Assembly (NCBI GenBank): GCA_014529385.2 | Contig: CM043950.1 | Coordinates: forward strand, 157,949,545 to 158,013,544 | DNA from: Adiantum capillus-veneris | Lineage: Eukaryota; Streptophyta; Polypodiopsida; Polypodiales; Pteridaceae | Direction: 5' to 3' | Length of the DNA: 64,000 bases | Shown: positions 25,351 to 35,689 of the stretch, piece by piece | Layout of the letters: each line of letters opens with the position of its first letter | Numbering within the stretch: the first letter of the stretch is position 1 | The notes under the pieces: model-generated | What the model was told of the DNA's origin: nothing | Database searches by the model: none | Seen by the model: the letters and a program-made list of their open reading frames with translations, nothing else | Position numbers and translations under genes: made by a program

Positions 25351-25496
25351 TCTCGATTGCATGTAGCTACCTCTTGTGGTGTGCACCCATTGCCATGCAG
25401 TTTGGAAAACAATGGAATAGCAAGAGTGTATCGGGTTTGGAAAAATTTGATTAGGAGCAATGCCAGCTACATGTTTGAACTGCCAGCTTACTTTGT

Positions 25497-25641
25497 TAAG
25501 GCCACAGCTTGTCTTAGGACAACAACCTCCGTTGCCAGGTGCTAGAAAGTTTGGCTTACCTTTTTTGTTTGCCAGGACCAGTAGGAGTTTTAAGGCCACA
25601 GCTTGTCTTAGGACAACAACCTCCGTTGCCAGGTGCTAGAA
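25497..25641. repeat. Two identical 51-bp direct repeats
   Basis: TAAGGCCACAGCTTGTCTTA and the next 31 bases occur at 25497-25547 and again at 25591-25641, 94 bp apart. I see no mismatch between the copies. Confidence 0.9.
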
Positions 25642-25709
25642 TGCTGGTAGACATGAGATACATGCCAATGATGGAAGTGTAAAATAAACCAACGCCAGTA
25701 CTAGCTACA

Positions 25710-27263
25710 ATGTGGTATAGCAACCAAAGTGAGTACTACCCTTCGGAGCAACAAAATGTGAGAGAAACACATGGAGTGGTGAGGCCGGTACAACCTCCAC
25801 CTCCTGGGTTTCAGTCGAAAGAAAGAAGGTATGAAATGGACGAAAGGACATTGAGATTCATTGCAAATAGCGGCTTATCTAGGTCAAAGCTTGCTTATAG
25901 CCAAGAGGAAATGCTAAAAGAATCTCCTCAACCAGAGACAGATTGTCACAAAAGTCGTGACAACCACTTGGTCAAACAATGTCCTCATACGGAGATCACT
26001 GAAGTAAATGCCTATTTTCTTGAGTGTGGCATCACTCACTTGATCCCCAATTGCCCGAAAAACCCAAACCAAATCAGGAAAATCACGAAAAATGTATTAG
26101 GGATTGTTCAGCTCCCTAGTAGCTCAGAAAATGAAAATGTTGTACCAGTTCAAGTGGTTACGAGAGCACAAGCTCAAAAGAAAGCTGATGAGAATCCAGA
26201 GACAAACAACACGAAAAGTGACATGAGTCCAAAGACAGATGATGGACCAAAGACAAACGCACCTAGTCAGAAAACCAAGAGCAAATGAAATAGTTGGAAA
26301 GCTAGAAAGACTAGGATGAAAGCACGCAGGGAACGAGAGCAAAATTCCCTAGCTGAGAAGCTTACCGAAGCTGAGGAGAAAATAAAACAAAATGAGGAAA
26401 AGGAGGAACCTTCTCTGACACAGATGGTTAAACCTCTAGAAGAACCATGCACCAATGAGAAACCGAGAAGTGCTAGTTCAGGAGGATTTGTGTTGGTGGA
26501 AAAGGTTAATGAGACATTAGATGCCCTCTTGAAAGCCTATGATGCGAGGCTCAAAAACAACCAAACCCAAGAACACAGGTGGATGACATATCCCTATACG
26601 GAACTAGAAAAGCAAAGGTTTGAATTGTGCTAGAAAATGATTCAAACAGCCCAAGATTTACTAGAACCACCAGTTGCAAAACCTGAGGATGTGATCTGTG
26701 TCATGCCTACACAAGTAATCCCACCAAACCAGAAACTAAAAGAGCTAGATTCTAGCCATAAGCACAGACCAAACCTCAAAGACCCAGCCTTAGAACCAAG
26801 GATAGTACTGAATACCACGGATAAATCTTCCAAGGGATTTCACCAAGCTATACCTGAGGATTGTAACGAGATAGATGGTCTTGACGAGTTGTGGAAACAA
26901 GTCAGAGAAGCCAATGAAGCCGATGACCTAAGAAGACTAGTAGACAAAACTGGTGATGAACGAGGAGTGTTTCTACCACCAATAGAGGAATTTGATATTG
27001 GATCTCAAATGAATCTAGATGTGCGATCGTATTGGGGCGACAAAGGATCTATAAAATCTATGGATAGTCAACCCCATTCGCTAAGAACACTACCGTCCTA
27101 CATGGGAGAGTACGAGACCAAGTCAGATGTGGTTGCAGCCCCATCACAGAGACTGTCTCCCAACAAGGCCATCGATTCAAAGGGGCTAGTACATATTCTA
27201 TCTACCCCAATCACCTGTACAATAATGTTAGCCGAGTTGCTTAGAATAAGACCAAACATGTAG
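25710..27263 (+). pseudogene. Gag-like polyprotein of a large element, two internal stops
   Basis: Three frames (25710-26288, 26316-26633, 26637-27263) look like one protein broken by stops. Residues about 90-135 contain CHKSRDNHLVKQC and then LECGITHLIPNC. These look like two damaged CCHC zinc knuckles, each missing one cysteine. A Lys/Glu coiled-coil stretch follows (26316-26420). The end, PITCTIMLAELLRIRPNM, resembles a segment that precedes retropepsin in some gypsy-type Gag proteins. No protease or RT follows. Confidence 0.5.
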
Positions 27264-29454
27264 CTGGCAGTTCAAAGAGGCAAACCTTACAACAGATTAC
27301 TTTGTTGTAAGCTGGCAGTTCAAAGAGGCCAAGGACGACACTGACCAAAAGCACGGCTCTCTTGAAGTAGCTAGATTGTCAAATTAAAACAGTGTCTACT
27401 GAAAAGACTTCAGCTAGTCAGACTGAATAGCATACTGTTAAAACCACTGGTGGAGTTAAACAGCCAGCAGGCCAGATTTCAGCAACCACCAGTACTGGAC
27501 AAGACCAATCCGAAAGGGCCAGTCCTAATCAGCCAGTAGACCAGACTGATAAGGGCAAAGGACCAGTATCTCCAAGTCCACTTGGCAGAGTTTCTGTCCC
27601 ATATAGTGAAGCAGCCCTGCTATTGACAAAGAAAGATAGGTTACAGCATATGCATACTCATCCTCTCAAGGGACGCCTAGTTTTGCAAAAATCTGATTAT
27701 TCTGCATTACCCTACCTGGCTTCTGTCACGGTTTATGAGTCAACTGACTCTGATCTAGCAACAATTAAGGATGGTTTTTCTGTGCTTATTCAGTCATCAT
27801 GGAACACTATTGTCAATGGGACAAATGATGGATACTACTGGGTCAGAAGATGAACTAACTAAGGTAAAGACTAAACTAAGGGGGGCTGAGGAGCAGATTG
27901 AAAAGTTGGAGCAAGGGAGAGCAGCCCAGAACCTGTGCCACAGGATCCTTGAAGCTCAGTCAGCTAGGACTATTGAAAAGCTACAAAGTAAGCTTGACAA
28001 GGTGGAATCTTAGATACGGACCATACAGGAAGAAAAGGCAGAAGTTGAAATAACTACTGATATGTTTGAAACTATGCTCAGAATGAAGAGAGTTGATTTC
28101 AACTCCTTATTGACCAGCCACACTCCTCTTAAGGCCACATTAACAAAAAGGTATATCTATAATAATCTGGCCGAGATCTTGAATCCAGCAGGCAATGCTG
28201 TTTTTGACATGGACAACTTGAGGGCTCTTATGGAGACAATGTAGAGTGATTTGCAAGATAAAATTTTTGATATATAATAGTGCTCTGGCAAATCAAGCTA
28301 TCCTTGATTACATTGAACAGCAGAACACCATTGAGGAAGACGAGGATAAGGAGGAAGAAGAAGTAGAGAAGGAGGATGAACCAGACGAAGGGCATAATGA
28401 TGATGCCTCTCCTCCATCTCCACCTTCAGATCTTGGTGCTGGCGGTATAGGGCCAATTGGAGGAAATCAGTCACATGCCGACCAACTAGACCAGCATGAA
28501 GGGCAGCGTTCGAGTAATCAGCAGCTAGGAGAGCAACAACCCAGAAACATTGAGAATCCACCGGCACACCGGTCACAACACAGTCGGGATGTTATAGGGA
28601 AAGGCAAAGCTGTGACTGAGGGACCAGCAGGTGATGAGCAACATTCATTACAGCTCATCACGCTGAACAAGAGATTGAGACATCAGAAGGCTCCTATAAC
28701 CAGGCAGTATCTGGAGGATGATGATCTTATCTCTGATTTGGAGCTCTTTCAGCGATTGTATGTCGGCGCCAGAGAAATGGTTGAGCATTGGAAATCAGCT
28801 GCTTTCCATGATCAGAAGGTCTGTCAACTGCCTGAGCATCCCATTCCAATACAAATGTTACAAAGGGTGCCTGAATGGATACTAACTGTTGAAGAGAGAA
28901 TAACCAATCCACATTGGCAAGGGCAGTCTACTACATATTGTCGCTCTCTGGCGATGGAATTAGAACTTCTGTTGGGAAACAAGCCAAGGTATAAATGCAT
29001 GAAGGATGTCAGGAGTCAATTAAAAGAGGTCTTAGTGCAAATGCAGATTGCTAGGGGAGTTCTGGATCAAAGAGTGCGAGCTATTCTTGAAGATCAGACT
29101 GCCACCATCAAGGGACCTCAAACTCGAATGTCAGTGGGAGAACAGGCAACTACTCTCCGATAACTATTCCAGCTGGTTAAAGTAACCAGAAAGATGATGC
29201 AACAAGAGAACCAGGCTATCCTTAACTTCTTGGAATTTGTGCCTGATTTCCCAATTCTCTTGTATGCTTTACCAGCAAGAGAGGCAGAGTTGCCAAGATT
29301 TTTTCCAGCACTCTATCCTCAACACACAAAACCAGTAGATCGGCTCACATACTTCAAGATTACTGATGATCTTCTTGGTATGAGAGATCGACTGTGGAAT
29401 GGAAAACCTGGCAAACACTATTTGACGGTGTATGTCGGCTATACTTCTGCTTAG
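27264..29454 (+). pseudogene. Coiled-coil and acidic frames of the same element
   Basis: Successive frames: 27623-27853, a coiled-coil stretch at 27850-28013 (KLRGAEEQIEKLEQ), 28062-28244, 28246-29163 (305 codons, acidic and proline-rich start, then MLQRVPEWILTVEERI), and 29194-29454. The last frame (FPALYPQHTKPVDRL, LGMRDRLWNGK) resembles 17540-17620. Not recognised as any named family; probably a structural retroelement protein. It is broken by stops at 28012, 28242 and 29161. Confidence 0.45.
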
Positions 29455-30289
29455 CTTTTGATTCATAATCCTTAGTTCCCAAGCTGTTCCTGAGCTACAT
29501 TATCTCCATCTATAATCTTTCATCTATAATCCCAAACATAGCAGTCCAGTGTACTTCAGCCATACATACTTTGTACTCATTCTCTCTAAATCTTAAACTA
29601 AATCTGAATCTGAACATCATTCTCAGTATTTCAGTCTGTTTCTCATTTTAGTAGATGTATTCCAGTTCAGTTTCTATTTCCTTTTTCAGTTCTACTGTTT
29701 GAACTAACACATTACCATTAGCTGTAAACTTCTAACATTGGAATCAGCTATCTAGAGAGATCAGCTCCAATTCCAAGGTAAAACGAGAGCATCTTGTGTA
29801 GTTGTCCATTAACTTCCTCTAGGTTCACCTGGAGTTAAACTTTCTCTTTAAAATTGCATAGCTTAAGAGTGTCGTCTTTTGCTGTGTAGTGGTAGCTTGG
29901 AAGTAGATTGTACTTGCTAAGTACCTTGTAGGATTGCAGGATTAGTTTAGGACTTTGAGAATGATTGATGGGCAATACAAGTCTTAAGATCAAAGCTCAG
30001 AAAATCATAAAAAACAAGAAAACAAGTGTTTGTGGACACTTTCCACAACCCCATTGCAAAAGAACCTAGGAGTAGGGTAAGTAGAATCCGAGGTGGGATC
30101 TCAAATCATTGCTCACTCCAAAAGAATTAGTTGTGAGTTGATTATGTGAAGTTGCAGAAATTCAGGTCTATGGCTTGAAACAGCACCAAAAGATTGTCAA
30201 CCACTACACCCGGCTGGAGATAATGCTCTAAAAGTTGTATGAACCAGTGGGTAAGCTTAAGGATGCATTTGAGGTAAATTTTTAAGAGT
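29455..30289. other. no gene; possible leader of the element with array B
   Basis: No long frame. The stretch 30240-30290 (TAAGCTTAAGGATGCATTTG and following) resembles 41290-41330, which sits between an LTR and a 285-bp-type core, so this is likely leader sequence. No LTR edge was found. Confidence 0.4.
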
Positions 30290-31640
30290 TTGCAAAAACT
30301 CAGATTATTTACTTTTTCTTGAGATTTTTGACCAAATTAAGTTTAGACTTGACTCAAAGGCTTAAAACAGTTCATAAAAAGACTGTCCAATGAAAAATTT
30401 ACAAAAAGTGTTCATTTCATGCCAAAAATAAATAATCACGATTATTTACTTTCAGCTCCAAATTGACCAAGGCTGATACAAGAGACTCTATGCATGATTA
30501 CAAACATCTTTTGTAAAGGCTCATAGAATTTGGATCACAAAACAGACCAAAACCTTGAGAAAAAATGAAATATGTACTGATTGTTGAGAACTTGAGTGTG
30601 ACTTGGTAAATCTTGCTCAAACTTAGTGAAACTTGACTCAAAGGCTTAGATTGAAGTGTTTAAACATGTGTATATGCTCAAATGACCAAAATATGTAAAA
30701 ATTTGCCAGAAGTAAATTTTTGTGATTATTTACTTTTGTGCTATTTTTCAACTTTTTTTACCAACTAAGCATACCACAAGTTTTATCATGTTATATTGAG
30801 CACATATATCAAATTTGGTAAGTTTTGAATCAGTAAAGTGGAAATTGTGCCCAGATTTGTAAAGTCGGTCTACAAACAGAACATTGTTGACAAATTGAGC
30901 AGTAATTATCCAAACTTGGTGAAACTTGGCTAGGGAGCTTAAGTTGAGTTGCTTAACCAGTTGGTATCAACATTTTGGCAAAAAGTTGCGAAAAAATCCC
31001 TGTTGAAAATAATTGCCATTATTTACATCTGTTATAGAATTGAATATTTTTGCACATTTGAGTATACCACAAGGTGAAGAATATCAAGTAGACTCCACAA
31101 TTCAGATTTGGTGAAATTTGGATCACAAAAGTGAGACTTAAGCCAGATTCTCAAAAACTGAGTCTGCGAACACTAAACAGTTAATAACTTGGACAAATCT
31201 TGTTCAAACTCTGTGAAACTTGTTTAGAGACTTCAACAAAGTTTCTATATGGCAAAGAAATTCTATAAAGTGAAAAAACACAGAAAAGTGAATAATCGAA
31301 TTATTTACATTTGCTCCAGAGTTGAGATTTTTTGCACAACTGAGTATGCCACAAGGTCAAGCATATCAAGTAGACTCCACAAATCAAATTTGGTGAAATT
31401 TGGATCGCAAAAGTGAGACTTAAGCCAGATTCTCAAAAAATGAGTCTGCGGACACTAAACAGTTGATAACTGGGACAAATCTTGTTCAAACTCAACCAAA
31501 CTTGTCCAGAGACCACAACAAGGTGTTTACGTGGCAAAACAAACCTGAAAAGTGTAAAAACTGAGAAAAGTAAATATTTGCAATTATTTACTATTGAGAC
31601 CTAGAGACAAGATTTTTGACCTTTGAGCTTGTACAGTGTT
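30290..31640 (+). repeat. Tandem array B, about 285-bp unit, at least five units
   Basis: Cores with GATTATTTAC or AATTATTTAC occur near 30300, 30430, 30712, 31005, 31285 and 31570; the last five are 280-293 bp apart. Between cores long phrases repeat, for example CAAATTTGGTGAAATTTGGA and CTAAACAGTTGATAACT. The best-preserved core, AAATAATC-AC-GATTATTT at 30429-30450, is an inverted repeat. Similar to array A. Confidence 0.85.
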
Positions 31641-32008
31641 AGAACAACATAATACAAGGCCACTCATCAAGTTTGGGTTTCATCGGGTCCAAATTAGTAC
31701 ATGTTAACTCGATTTCCAGACTACGGATTAGTCTTTCACTCTTTACAAGGGTAAAATCTAAAAATTTCATTTGCTGACTCACTTAGCTCATAATAAAGTG
31801 ATATACACAGACCAATCACAATAGTTAGCAAAAAAGCGAGCAGTTTGAGGGTAGATTTTCATCATTTCAAAGGTTGTAATCAAATGCTGACGCTTTCGAG
31901 CTAGAGTTAATCAACTCTTGTGAGTCCAAGAGCAATAGAGCGAATTTACAACTATATGGCTACGATGGAGATAAAATTTTACATATAGATTCGGAAGGCC
32001 ATAGGTTT

Positions 32009-32013
32009 CTTAT
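32009..32013. other. Target-site duplication, left
   Basis: CTTAT, identical to 35690-35694 on the other side of the copia derivative. Confidence 0.95.
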
Positions 32014-32200
32014 TGAAGGGGATCGGGGAGCACCACAGACGGAGAGTGAGAGAGAGAGAAGGAGACACACACAGATATGGGTGGGGAGACTCAAAGAGTG
32101 AGAAACCCCCTATACACTTATGCTATGTATAAGGTATACAAATCAGTGGGCGCCCAGACTCTGGGCGGCCGGGCAAGGCACAGACGCCTATACCCCAACA
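32014..32200 (-). repeat. 3' LTR of the copia derivative
   Basis: Plus-strand sequence starts TGAAGGGGATCGGGG and ends TACCCCAACA. Next to it, CCTCCCACTTAAAGG (32202-32216) reads on the minus strand as a purine-rich stretch, the likely polypurine tract. Confidence 0.95.
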
Positions 32201-32279
32201 ACCTCCCACTTAAAGGCGACTGTGCCTTTAAGCAAGAGAACCTAGTCTAAAGACTACAAAAGGCAAGAGAAAACCGCTC

Positions 32280-34169
32280 TCAACCGATGCCCACTGGCTG
32301 GCTGTGATCGTGTGCATCTGGCTGTCCTGCTCCCGTGTAAGTCCATACACCACCAGACGTACCGCACACGTACTGCAAGTATGTATGCAATACCTGCATA
32401 TCTCCCTCGTGCACTATGCCATCATCAGTCAACAAACGACTGACAACCCCAACTGCAAATGCTCCCACTACAGCTGCGATATCCGGTCTCAAGATCAACA
32501 TCTCATACATGAGACCACCGAATGCCGATGCAATGCTAGCGGGCCTTGCTAGCTCTATGGAGCATGCATCAACATATTTATCCCTGGCAATAGGCATCTC
32601 TGACTGACAAGGCATGCCAGCCACATGCATCTCCTGACTGTCCGCAAAAGACGCATCAACCTGTCGTGCAACCTCAGAGCAAACCAGCTGCTCTAGGTGT
32701 CTGTTGGAATACATATCCTGCACAACTATATCCCCATGCTCACTGTCTAGCATAGAAAGGAATGATTGCATAATCGTTGACGTCTCAGCCTCCTCTGCAA
32801 TCATCCACTGCAAACATGACCACTCAATCTGTTGTGACTCACTAGAGCTCTCATGCTCTAACTCCGTATGCATAGACTCTTGCACAACGTCCTCCTCTCG
32901 TGACTCATTAGAGCAAGACTGCTCTACCTGTCTATCCTGCATAGAAGTATCTCTCACAACTGACTCTCTGCTTTGCTTAGTCACTAGCAAAGCATGCATG
33001 TCTGACTCTATCACCTCTCTGTGTGACTGCTCAAGTCGTGCCCCAACTGTGTGCACAACGAGCTCACTACTCTGCACTCCATGCAAAGTACCCTGCAACC
33101 CACAAGCAAAAGAGACTCGCCTGCTCTCTCGCTCTCTACCTGGCTGTGTGATCACAGAGACAACACCGTCTCTCGCGTGATCCACATGCAATGGGTAACA
33201 TGTACCACTCCTGGCACCTCTTGCAATCACTAGCGAACCCAAATGCAACGCAAAAGATCGCTCAAGCAGCGATACCCGACATCCACTATCCCGTAACTGT
33301 CTGACTGAGATCAAATCCCGTCTCAGATCTGGCACATAACGCACATGACGGAGGGTAAATCTCATACCAATGGGCAAGGACAAACATACGTCTCCTGCAC
33401 CCTCAATGTCATACACAAAACCATCAGCCATGTGCACACAACCAAGTCTCCCATTAGAAAACGTGCTAAACCACTCACGATGCAAAGTGACATGGAAAGT
33501 AGCATCTGAATCTAGTAACCAATGTGAAGACAATGTGCAATCCGATATGCAATCCGTAGACATAAGATCGCCTGAAGACAAGCTAGATGTAAATGTGACA
33601 TCCCCATCACAAGCATACCCAGTAGCCACCGTACTGATCTCACTAGCATCTGTCATGCCCAAATCTGCATCGCGCATCTGTCGCCTCCGTTGTCTCAAAC
33701 GCCTGAAACATCGACGCCTAATGTGCCCTCTATGTCCACAATGCCAACATGTCAAGTCTCTATGCCGTCGAGACTTGCGTGTGGGATCAATCTCTCCCAT
33801 GGACATAGAAGTGGGACTAGACTCCCCTGTAGACATGGATGTCGCGTACATAGCATGTAAAATCTGCCATAAAGCATGAGTTGTAGTCTCCCTCGAGACC
33901 TGCCAGTAAACAGACTCAACCAGATGCAAACAAATCGTAGACATTGCTAACTCATCAAGATCATGCCAATCATCATCACGCATAGACTTGGGCTTCGCCG
34001 ATAAACCACACAAGGGTTTATCCTGCCCCAAATCCGCCAATGCAACAAGCATATGCTCCTTCCAAGCAACAAAATCTGCACCATCAAACTGTGTCAGACC
34101 ATAACGCTGGAAGTCAAATGAAAAATCAGCCATAATGCTCACAAAAGAGCAACCAACAATGAGTAGCAA
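32280..34169 (-). CDS. Gag-protease-like fusion protein with RT/RNase H tail (629 codons, intact)
   Basis: The first Met is at 34169, but Met13 (34133, MADFSFDFQ) is a likelier start by comparison with copia Gag. Residues 13-115: copia Gag domain. Residues 141-154: knuckle CWHCGHRGHIRRRC, followed by an Arg-rich stretch. Residue 220 on: DSDATFHVT, the protease active-site region where the usual Gly is Asp; the related full element has DSGAS. Then the pre-integrase-like VRYVPDLRRDLISVRQL. Residues about 370-540: acidic Ser/Glu/Gln linker with imperfect repeats. Residues about 545-629: GGLMYEMLILRPDIAAVVG and LQYVCGTSGG, the end of copia RT leading into RNase H. Integrase and RT catalytic sites are absent. 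Likely role is particle formation. Confidence 0.85.
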   Translation of the reverse strand: MLLIVGCSFVSIMADFSFDFQRYGLTQFDGADFVAWKEHMLVALADLGQDKPLCGLSAKPKSMRDDDWHDLDELAMSTICLHLVESVYWQVSRETTTHALWQILHAMYATSMSTGESSPTSMSMGEIDPTRKSRRHRDLTCWHCGHRGHIRRRCFRRLRQRRRQMRDADLGMTDASEISTVATGYACDGDVTFTSSLSSGDLMSTDCISDCTLSSHWLLDSDATFHVTLHREWFSTFSNGRLGCVHMADGFVYDIEGAGDVCLSLPIGMRFTLRHVRYVPDLRRDLISVRQLRDSGCRVSLLERSFALHLGSLVIARGARSGTCYPLHVDHARDGVVSVITQPGRERESRRVSFACGLQGTLHGVQSSELVVHTVGARLEQSHREVIESDMHALLVTKQSRESVVRDTSMQDRQVEQSCSNESREEDVVQESMHTELEHESSSESQQIEWSCLQWMIAEEAETSTIMQSFLSMLDSEHGDIVVQDMYSNRHLEQLVCSEVARQVDASFADSQEMHVAGMPCQSEMPIARDKYVDACSIELARPASIASAFGGLMYEMLILRPDIAAVVGAFAVGVVSRLLTDDGIVHEGDMQVLHTYLQYVCGTSGGVWTYTGAGQPDAHDHSQPVGIG

Positions 34170-35488
34170 ATGTCAACCAAATCAGCCCTAAACTGGCTCG
34201 AATCGCATCAACAAAAGTCTGCAAATATGACTATAAATCATCCCCAAAATAGCTTCAAAATTCAGCTCTTAAACAGCTGCATAAACAAGTCACAAACGTG
34301 TCCCAAATCAGCCTACAACTGAGCCATACATGGACACCTGCAAAGAGGAAACAATGGCTGAAAATTCAGCGCCCAAATAAGTCCTCAAACCTGTCTGTAA
34401 CTTGTAAACCTGTAGCTGAAACCTGCTGAAAAACCTCAAGCCATTAGTGCTCGAATCCGGCTACCTAGCTCGTAGCCACACAAGCATACATCACAACATT
34501 CACTCTTGTGAGTGTGTCAAGATAACTGTACGCCTGTCAAACCCGTGAGCTAATCACCAAGCCCACAATGTGCGGTATCGATGCATACACACGCACAAAT
34601 CTCCCACCTGCAGAGAACACCGCACGCAAATGCTGAGTGCAACCCGCAATCTCTACCTAGATCGCATAAATGATGTGCATAAAACTCCTGGGAAAATTTC
34701 GCCAGAGTTTCGTCATTAAAATGGCCACAAAATCAGTAACCAAACTGACTGCACGCTCAAAACCATGAGCAACCAAAGCGCATCAAACCGCACTCCAAAT
34801 GCATGCACCAATCTCCACACTTTGCATACATCATTGCAAACACCTGCAAATCTAGTACACAAATATTTGCTCTAACTGTGACTGCCAAAAAACATGCTCG
34901 AGGCATACATTGCCGAGCTCAAAATGCAATCACATTAGTCTCCCTGAGCATCAAACCACATAAGGCATACATTGTATCCTCCCACCTGTGAGGAAACTTG
35001 CAGCAAATATCACTCTCACATCTGAGAGCAAACCATGTGTGGAATCCTCGACACACAATAAACAATTGCTGCTGCAGAAAATTCAGCGTTCAGAATTTTA
35101 AAATTCTGATATGACGAGCGCGTCCGGAGCGTGCCAAAACCCCAAGGTAGACTCTTGGATCACATGTATCCGAGTCCGGGTGTGAAAGCTATGCCAAAAA
35201 CCTCCGTTTCGACCCAAAAACGTAGCATAAACTGCCAAAAGAGGGCTGAAAAATGCAGCTCCTCAACCGTAGCTCGAATGAGGTTTTTGATGGCTCGAAT
35301 GGCTTCGAAAGGGGGGTAAAGCACCAAGACGCCTGGTGGAAACACTCTCGGAAAGCTGAATTTTCCGATGCCGAAGTCGAAACCCTGTTTGCACTCTTGA
35401 AAGTGCGCGCGCGGACGCGATTTCGGGAATGAAACTGGCTCTCCGCTATCGTCGTGACTGTGCACACACGCGCTCCCTCCGCACCTAC
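34170..35488 (-). other. Long untranslated leader of the copia derivative
   Basis: About 1.3 kb between primer-binding site and the start codon, without a conserved frame. Its part nearest the primer-binding site (35240-35440) resembles 57890-58075 in the full copia element, including GGCTTCGAAAGGGGGGTAAA and TTGAAAGTGCGCGCG. It probably holds packaging and translation-control signals. Confidence 0.7.
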
Positions 35489-35500
35489 GCTCTGATACCA
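35489..35500 (-). promoter_or_regulatory. Primer-binding site, initiator Met tRNA
   Basis: Minus strand TGGTATCAGAGC, complementary to the 3' end of plant initiator-Met tRNA, two bases from the LTR. Confidence 0.95.
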
Positions 35501-35502
35501 AT

Positions 35503-35689
35503 TGAAGGGGATCGGGGAGCACCACAGACGGAGAGTGAGAGAGAGAGAAGGAGACACACACAGATATGGGTGGGGAGATTCAAAGAGTGAGCAATCCCCT
35601 ATACACTTATGTTATGTATAAGGTATACAAGCCAGTGGGCGCCCAGACTCTGGGCGGCCGGGCAAGGCACAGACGCCTATACCCCAACA
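35503..35689 (-). repeat. 5' LTR of the copia derivative
   Basis: 187 bp, TGAAGGGG...CCCCAACA on the plus strand. A TATGTATAAGGTATAC stretch (about 35610-35628) could hold a TATA element on either strand. It is followed by the target duplication CTTAT at 35690-35694. Confidence 0.95.

Larger units (their letters stand above)
32014..35689 (-). mobile_element. Non-autonomous Ty1/copia element with LTRs and a Gag-protease frame (TR-GAG type)
   Basis: A complete 3676-bp element. It has 187-bp LTRs with TG...CA ends at both sides, an initiator-Met primer-binding site next to the right LTR, a perfect CTTAT duplication and a single long frame on the minus strand. LTRs differ at about six positions (roughly 3 percent), so the insertion is fairly young. 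Integrase and most of RT are missing, so another copia element must supply them. It sits inside a larger plus-strand element whose sequence continues at 35690. Terminal-repeat retrotransposons with only a Gag frame are a known plant class; the fused RT tail here is not something I recall as standard. Confidence 0.92.

Noticed and set aside
30000-30120. Possible tRNA-primed LTR edge before array B
   Set aside because: No TGG-type primer site, TG/CA edge or match to the LTR at 40685 could be found.
32304-33879. Several plus-strand frames (for example 32704-33180 and 33370-33879)
   Set aside because: Antisense shadows of the intact 629-codon frame of the copia derivative.
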